Source: Rhynchosporium graminicola (lineage: Eukaryota > Ascomycota > Leotiomycetes > Helotiales > Ploettnerulaceae). Taken from it: 64,000 nucleotides of DNA. The DNA is taken from the NCBI GenBank assembly GCA_900074885.1, contig FJUW01000073.1:62001-126000 (forward strand), written 5' to 3'. How positions within the stretch are numbered: the stretch's first letter is position 1; every line of letters begins with the position of its first letter. This document shows, in pieces, positions 59,965-64,000 of the stretch. Made by a program: the position numbers and the translations under genes. The notes under the pieces are model-generated. The model searched no databases. It was not told where the DNA came from and saw only the letters and a program-made list of their open reading frames with translations.

Positions 59965-60206
59965 TATAACGACTAGTCAGATTAGAGGTTTGGAGATTTC
60001 CCCCTATTAGTGGAAACACTTACTACTAAGCGAGATTACACGAGTAGAGTTTAGGGGCCCCTTTTCATATATATACTTCCTTTCTCTCTCTACTTCTTTA
60101 CTCCTTAGTTATAGATTCTAAGTTGATTCTTACTACTTTATATTCATAGTAATATGAGGTCTTATTACTAAGGTAGTTTTGAGACCTTTCTAGAGCAAGC
60201 GTCACA
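59965..60206 (+). repeat. 3' LTR of Gypsy I (242 bp)
   Basis: Starts TATAACGACTAGTCAG, ends AAGCGTCACA, then ATTCC. Confidence 0.95.
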
Positions 60207-61737
60207 ATTCCGAGGCAGACTATAAGTACTTAATTCTGAAGAACTATATATAAAGTTCATCTAAGCGATATATAGATACTTAGGATAAGCGACTATTATT
60301 ACTATAAGTCGGAAGTTCTTCTAGCTATATATATTAGAAAATATAAGAAAGTTCGTTCGGAACTATAATACTTAAAGAAGGAATAAGATATAATAAGACT
60401 AGAGATTAGCATTCCTTAAGCTATGATTATTATTAGACTAAATTTAATAAGAATTTTCAATCGACTTTATTACCGATCCTCTAGAAAGTTAAAAGATATA
60501 TTAACTTAATTATAGTTATTTATTAGCTTAGGAAAGGAATTATAAAAAATAAACTACTATTAATTAATATAGAAGCTATAGTAAAGTAGCGTATATAAGT
60601 CTACTGTAGTATATATACTACTATATATAATTATATCCGACCGAGGGAAATAGTTAGTCCTTGTCGAAATATTATAGACTTAAGTATACTCTCTATTAGA
60701 GATTATATAACGCTTTTCTACTATTTATTACTTAGAAAGCGATAGCTCTATGGAAAGGATAAACTAAATACTAAAGATATACTTATATATATTCGTAGAC
60801 TTCGTATAAGATAATTAGGTTAATATATTACTATCAGTAGAAGTAGTCATTAATAACTAAGATTTTATATCGATAGAGGTAAGCTCTTTCCTCCTAACTT
60901 ATAGTTACTATATATCATATATCGATTTAGATATCGAAGATAAAACGATGGCTATTATTAACTATTCGCCTATTCAAAAAGCAGATACGATCTTGAAGAA
61001 GCTATAGGCGCGAGGAAGTAGATATAGATGATAATAATAGTAATATAATAAGTCTAGGAAGAGGTTACTAACTAGTATTATTAATAAGTCCTAGAGTTCA
61101 AAGTCAGAGATAAGATCTAGTTGAGTTTATAGAATATTCGAATAAAACGGATTATAAAGAAGCTTAACGCAAAGTAAGCTAAGTATATAGTACTCGAAGT
61201 AATCGAGTCGTATAGCTATTACTTAGATATATTACCGGGAATATATAATATTTTCTATATATAGTTATTATGCCTAGCTACTATTAACTTATTTCCGAGC
61301 TAAGTATAAGATAAATTATAGCTACTACTATTACTAATCATAGACGAAGACAAGTTCGATATTAAGGAAATCTTTATAGAAAAGTCCTTTCGATAAGGAG
61401 GCCAGATAAAGAAGAAATGCTTCGTAAAATAGATAAGGTATATATAACTAATATAAGAACTAGAAGTAGCTCTTACTATTACTATAGTACTTAATAGGTA
61501 AGAGGAGAAGAATAGACTAGATAGCCCTGACTTTAAAACTAGAAGGGAGTAATATAATAAGTTATCCTTATTAATATACTTAATACTTAAGGCGTCTACG
61601 CTAATACTTAACTTATTATTATATGTATACTAATACTACTACTACTAGCGGCCATAGTATCATCTTTTCTTCGAAGGGAGACTTCTATTCCTCCTTTCTC
61701 TCTTTAATTAATTCATCTTATAATATAGATGAGCTTT
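60207..61737 (+). mobile_element. Gypsy A3 fragment: integrase and first part of 3' LTR
   Basis: Homologous to A1 from about 9640 to the 3' LTR: the integrase core and tail, then LTR from 61553 (TATAATAAGTTATCC). The LTR is split at 61737 by element J and completed at 63046-63077; 185 plus 32 bases give the expected 217. All reading frames are heavily RIPed. Confidence 0.92.
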
Positions 61738-61939
61738 TGTAACGACACAAGACTCAAGGCGGTATACAAGCAAGAATAAACAAGTAGGGAGGCTAAGAGC
61801 GATCTTATATAGTCTAGTACGAAGGAAACAGAAAGATATAGAGCTCTGAAGGAGTCTGCACCTTCTATATATATAAGGAGGGTATGCCTAAGGCACCGAT
61901 ACTGGCCCGTATCTGCCACGTATACTATGCGCCGTTATA
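61738..61939 (-). repeat. 3' LTR of element J (202 bp)
   Basis: Starts TGTAACGACACAAGAC, ends CGCCGTTATA. The open frame seen inside each J LTR is only a consequence of the repeat. Confidence 0.95.
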
Positions 61940-62838
61940 TTACCCCTTTCCAAGATAAAAGCTCGCCCTCGAGCCTTGAAGAATCGAATAAAGGAAATAA
62001 AGTAAGTACAAAACGCAGTCAAATATTAAGATAACCTTCTAAATTTCTATTAAACCGAAACCGTAGATACTAATTCAGTACCGAGATTATCTCTTCTATA
62101 GAGGGAAACGTAATCTCCGGTAATTATAATACCGAGTTTTGCTAAATAAGCGAGGCTAAGCGAGTGATTGAAACACTTAAAGGTTGCGAAAGAAACGAAA
62201 GTCTAAATCGAATTCCAAAGAAGCTAAAAGATTAAGGAGAGTCAGATATCTTTATTAAGTAGATATAGAAAGTGTTAAATTAAAGGTTCTAGTAGAAGGA
62301 GGTCGATTCTGCCGAGGGGGATAAATTATACCGGGGTACGGGGGTTACGAGTCGGATTCCGGCAATTTCCGCTAAGGTAATAAGCTACTTCGTCCTAGCT
62401 TAAAAGTAAGGTTTTTCGCTATTAGAGCTGCTTTCGGAAGGTTGAAGTCGGGTGAGGGGATAATAAATATTAGGGCCTATAGGGAAGTTTCCACCTAAAA
62501 TTCGTCTGCTGTTTTACTTCGTACGCACGAAGGAACGAGTTTCGAAGTATCCGAGAGTGACTTCGCAGTAATACTAGTGCTTCTGAGGCTGAATTATATT
62601 CAAATTCCTAGCTATCCGAGAGATCTCTGGAATCTCGGCTCTTTTGAAAACCTAACTATCGAATTCGTAATTGATAGTACTAACTGTTTCCGTATGATTC
62701 CGAAGTACAAAAATCTAAGGTAAGTAGAGATAACTCAGCGAAGAGCTCCCTAATAGTCGAAGTCGTACGTCCGAATCGAGTTTTCTAGGTGAGATATTAT
62801 TTAATACTATCCCCGGCGGTCTTAATCTTTCTATTTAA

Positions 62839-63040
62839 TATAATGATATAAGACTTAAGGCGGTATATAAGTAAGAATAAATAAGTAGGGAGGCTAAGAG
62901 CGATCTTATATAGTCTGGTACGAAGGAAACAGAAAGATACAGAGCTCTGAAGGAGTCTGCACCTTCTATATATATAAGGAGGGTATGCCTAAGGCACCGA
63001 TACTGGCCCGTATCTGCCACGTATACCATGCGCCGTCACA
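62839..63040 (-). repeat. 5' LTR of element J (202 bp)
   Basis: Starts TATAATGATATAAGAC, ends CGCCGTCACA, then GCTTT. The left half is RIPed and the right half not, the reverse of its partner at each end. Confidence 0.95.
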
Positions 63041-63077
63041 GCTTTTACACTTTACACTTTGTATTCGCCCTGTGATA
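63041..63077 (+). repeat. End of the Gypsy A3 3' LTR
   Basis: After the duplicated GCTTT the last 32 bases of the A-type LTR follow (to CGCCCTGTGATA), completing the LTR split by element J. Confidence 0.93.
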
Positions 63078-63340
63078 ATATTCCGAAATTACTGAAAAAT
63101 TCAGTCATATGCTCTACTATAATCGGAATAGCTGGAAACCGTAGAAAATTACTACTTTTAGAACACTTACTTAGTAGCGAGAGCCTAAGCGAGAATCTAA
63201 GCCTTATTCAGTTTAGTTCAAATTCACGTGCTCTATTCGAATATAATTAATTGTAATCGATTACCTTTTGATTAGATTAGATTACGTATAAATTACCTTT
63301 GATTTGATCTGATTAGGTAGTAATAATCTATCTAAACTAA
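63078..63340. other. AT-rich border segment
   Basis: Begins with a copy of the roughly 40-base sequence seen before Gypsy A3. From 63240 it has TAATCGATTA and repeats of GATTAGATT/TTGATTTGATC, resembling the other border of the block at 50890-50950. No gene recognised. Confidence 0.4.
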
Positions 63341-64000
63341 TCATTTGACACACACTGGCATCAACTCAGCGTTTAGAATATCCTTCGGCTCTTGCCCAGA
63401 TAGATACTCGGCACAGTGTTGATTCCATTCGATCCGCATGCTTGACAGTGTAGCGGCGAAATTGAACGACAAAAGCTGGATAGTTCTAGTGGCAGGAGTA
63501 GAAGTCATAGGTAACGACGAGATTCAAAGGTAGCCAATATTCGATTGTTAAGTATAGCTGCTCCATCTGCCGTTTGTGAAGTTTGTTATGGGATCTGATG
63601 CTCTAACAGCGCCACAGATCATGGATCACTTTAGCCACAGCATTATTACCCCCAATTCACACAGGAGTATAGAGCAAGAAATTCTACGCGCTATCTCCGA
63701 AGTTAGTTGTCTATCTATACCCTAGCATCCTACCTTGTCCGGTGGGAATCAGCTCGAGTTTCTCAGCTGCAGATACGAGTCCCAGATATTCCCTGATAGC
63801 TACTCGTATACCGTAACGTCTCTCAGCTAGGCAAAGCTTACGTAGCCATTTGTCGCTTCCTGCCTGTATTGTACATAAGTGATCAGATAATATAGGTTAA
63901 ATAGATGCAGGATCCATAGTATGCGGGATGTACAGCGCGAATTGTCCGACGCTAGGCTTGGAGGACAACCGTAGACTTTTGAGGGCATCGCGAAAGAGTA
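63341..64000. other. Non-RIPed flanking DNA, gene identity unknown
   Basis: Normal CA/TG content returns. On the minus strand 63896-63711 a 61-codon frame is open (SDKWLRKLCLAERRYGIR, VAIREYLGLVSAAEKLELIP), with CAATACAG upstream as a possible splice acceptor. It may be an exon of a gene that continues beyond the window, or a relic. I do not recognise the protein. Confidence 0.35.

Larger units (their letters stand above)
53594..60206 (+). mobile_element. Gypsy I LTR retrotransposon, structurally complete
   Basis: Two 242-bp LTRs (53594-53835, 59965-60206) flanked by ATTCC (53589-53593, 60207-60211). Gag, protease, reverse transcriptase, RNase H, integrase and a chromodomain-like end lie in order on the plus strand. 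The purine tract CGGAGGGGGGGGTAG touches the 3' LTR and is preceded by CTCGAGGGCGAGCTT, also found in H and J. No insert inside and no antisense frame before the 3' LTR. RIP stops occur throughout but catalytic motifs are better kept than in the other elements. Confidence 0.96.
61738..63040 (-). mobile_element. Element J, non-autonomous relative of Gypsy B
   Basis: Two 202-bp LTRs (61738-61939, 62839-63040) with duplication GCTTT (61733-61737, 63041-63045). The interior is about 0.9 kb. A purine tract GGAAAGGGGTAA (minus strand) touches the left LTR, so the element points left. The first 80 bases or so of its LTR and the interior next to its 5' LTR (CTTAATCTTTCTATTTAA) match Gypsy B, so B-type proteins could have mobilised it. 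One minus-strand frame across the interior is rather open with RIP-type stops, but no domain is seen. Confidence 0.94.

Noticed and set aside
50890..63340. Proven hAT terminal inverted repeats at the two borders
   Set aside because: The similar motifs are in direct and not inverted orientation and no 8-bp duplication was found; kept only as a hypothesis.

Overview
The window looks like a filamentous ascomycete (Pezizomycotina) chromosome. Most of it is repeat DNA in which CpA and TpG are almost gone and TpA is in large excess, while CpG and GpC remain. Coding frames are broken almost only by TAG/TAA at positions that were probably CAG, CAA or TGG. This is the mark of repeat-induced point mutation (RIP). 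Short spliceosomal introns and a fungal-type copper amine oxidase agree with this. The species cannot be named from the sequence.

The only clearly intact gene is a two-exon copper amine oxidase (47452-49819, minus strand). It lies in a base-balanced, non-RIPed island (about 46.6-50.9 kb) with a broken His/Cys-rich membrane-anchored gene beside it (50294-50907). Non-RIPed sequence returns at about 63.34 kb.

The rest is nested transposons whose ends I could place from paired LTRs of identical length and from target-site duplications (TSDs). Left block (1-21653): Gypsy A2 (minus) is split by Gypsy B (1481-21186, minus, 269-bp LTRs). B is split by Copia C (3125-15047, plus, 473-bp LTRs, TSD GATAT), and C by Gypsy A1 (5450-11200, plus, 217-bp LTRs, TSD GGGAA). 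Middle block (21654-46404): a degenerate minus-strand Copia D is split by the gag-only element F1 (24002-25533). Next comes a Gypsy fragment B3 (29690-46060, plus) split by Gypsy E (30365-45502, plus, 493-bp LTRs, TSD GTAAC). E in turn holds gag-only F2 (32940-34470, TSD AATAA), Copia G (37267-43406, 238-bp LTRs, TSD ATATC) with a 125-bp solo LTR (41729-41853, TSD CTAAG), and a three-LTR mini-element H (44033-44757, TSD CGTAA). Right block (50.9-63.3 kb): a degenerate intron-bearing hAT transposase (minus), then a deleted Gypsy A3 copy that carries Gypsy I (53594-60206, plus, 242-bp LTRs, TSD ATTCC) and, in its 3' LTR, the non-autonomous element J (61738-63040, 202-bp LTRs, TSD GCTTT).

The most unusual signal is architectural. 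Three Gypsy elements (B, B3, E) carry a second, antisense reading frame between the end of pol and the 3' LTR, tail to tail with pol. In each, the stops are almost all of the RIP type, so these were probably real genes before RIP. Non-autonomous parasites (gag-only F, B-derived J, mini-element H) accompany the autonomous families.
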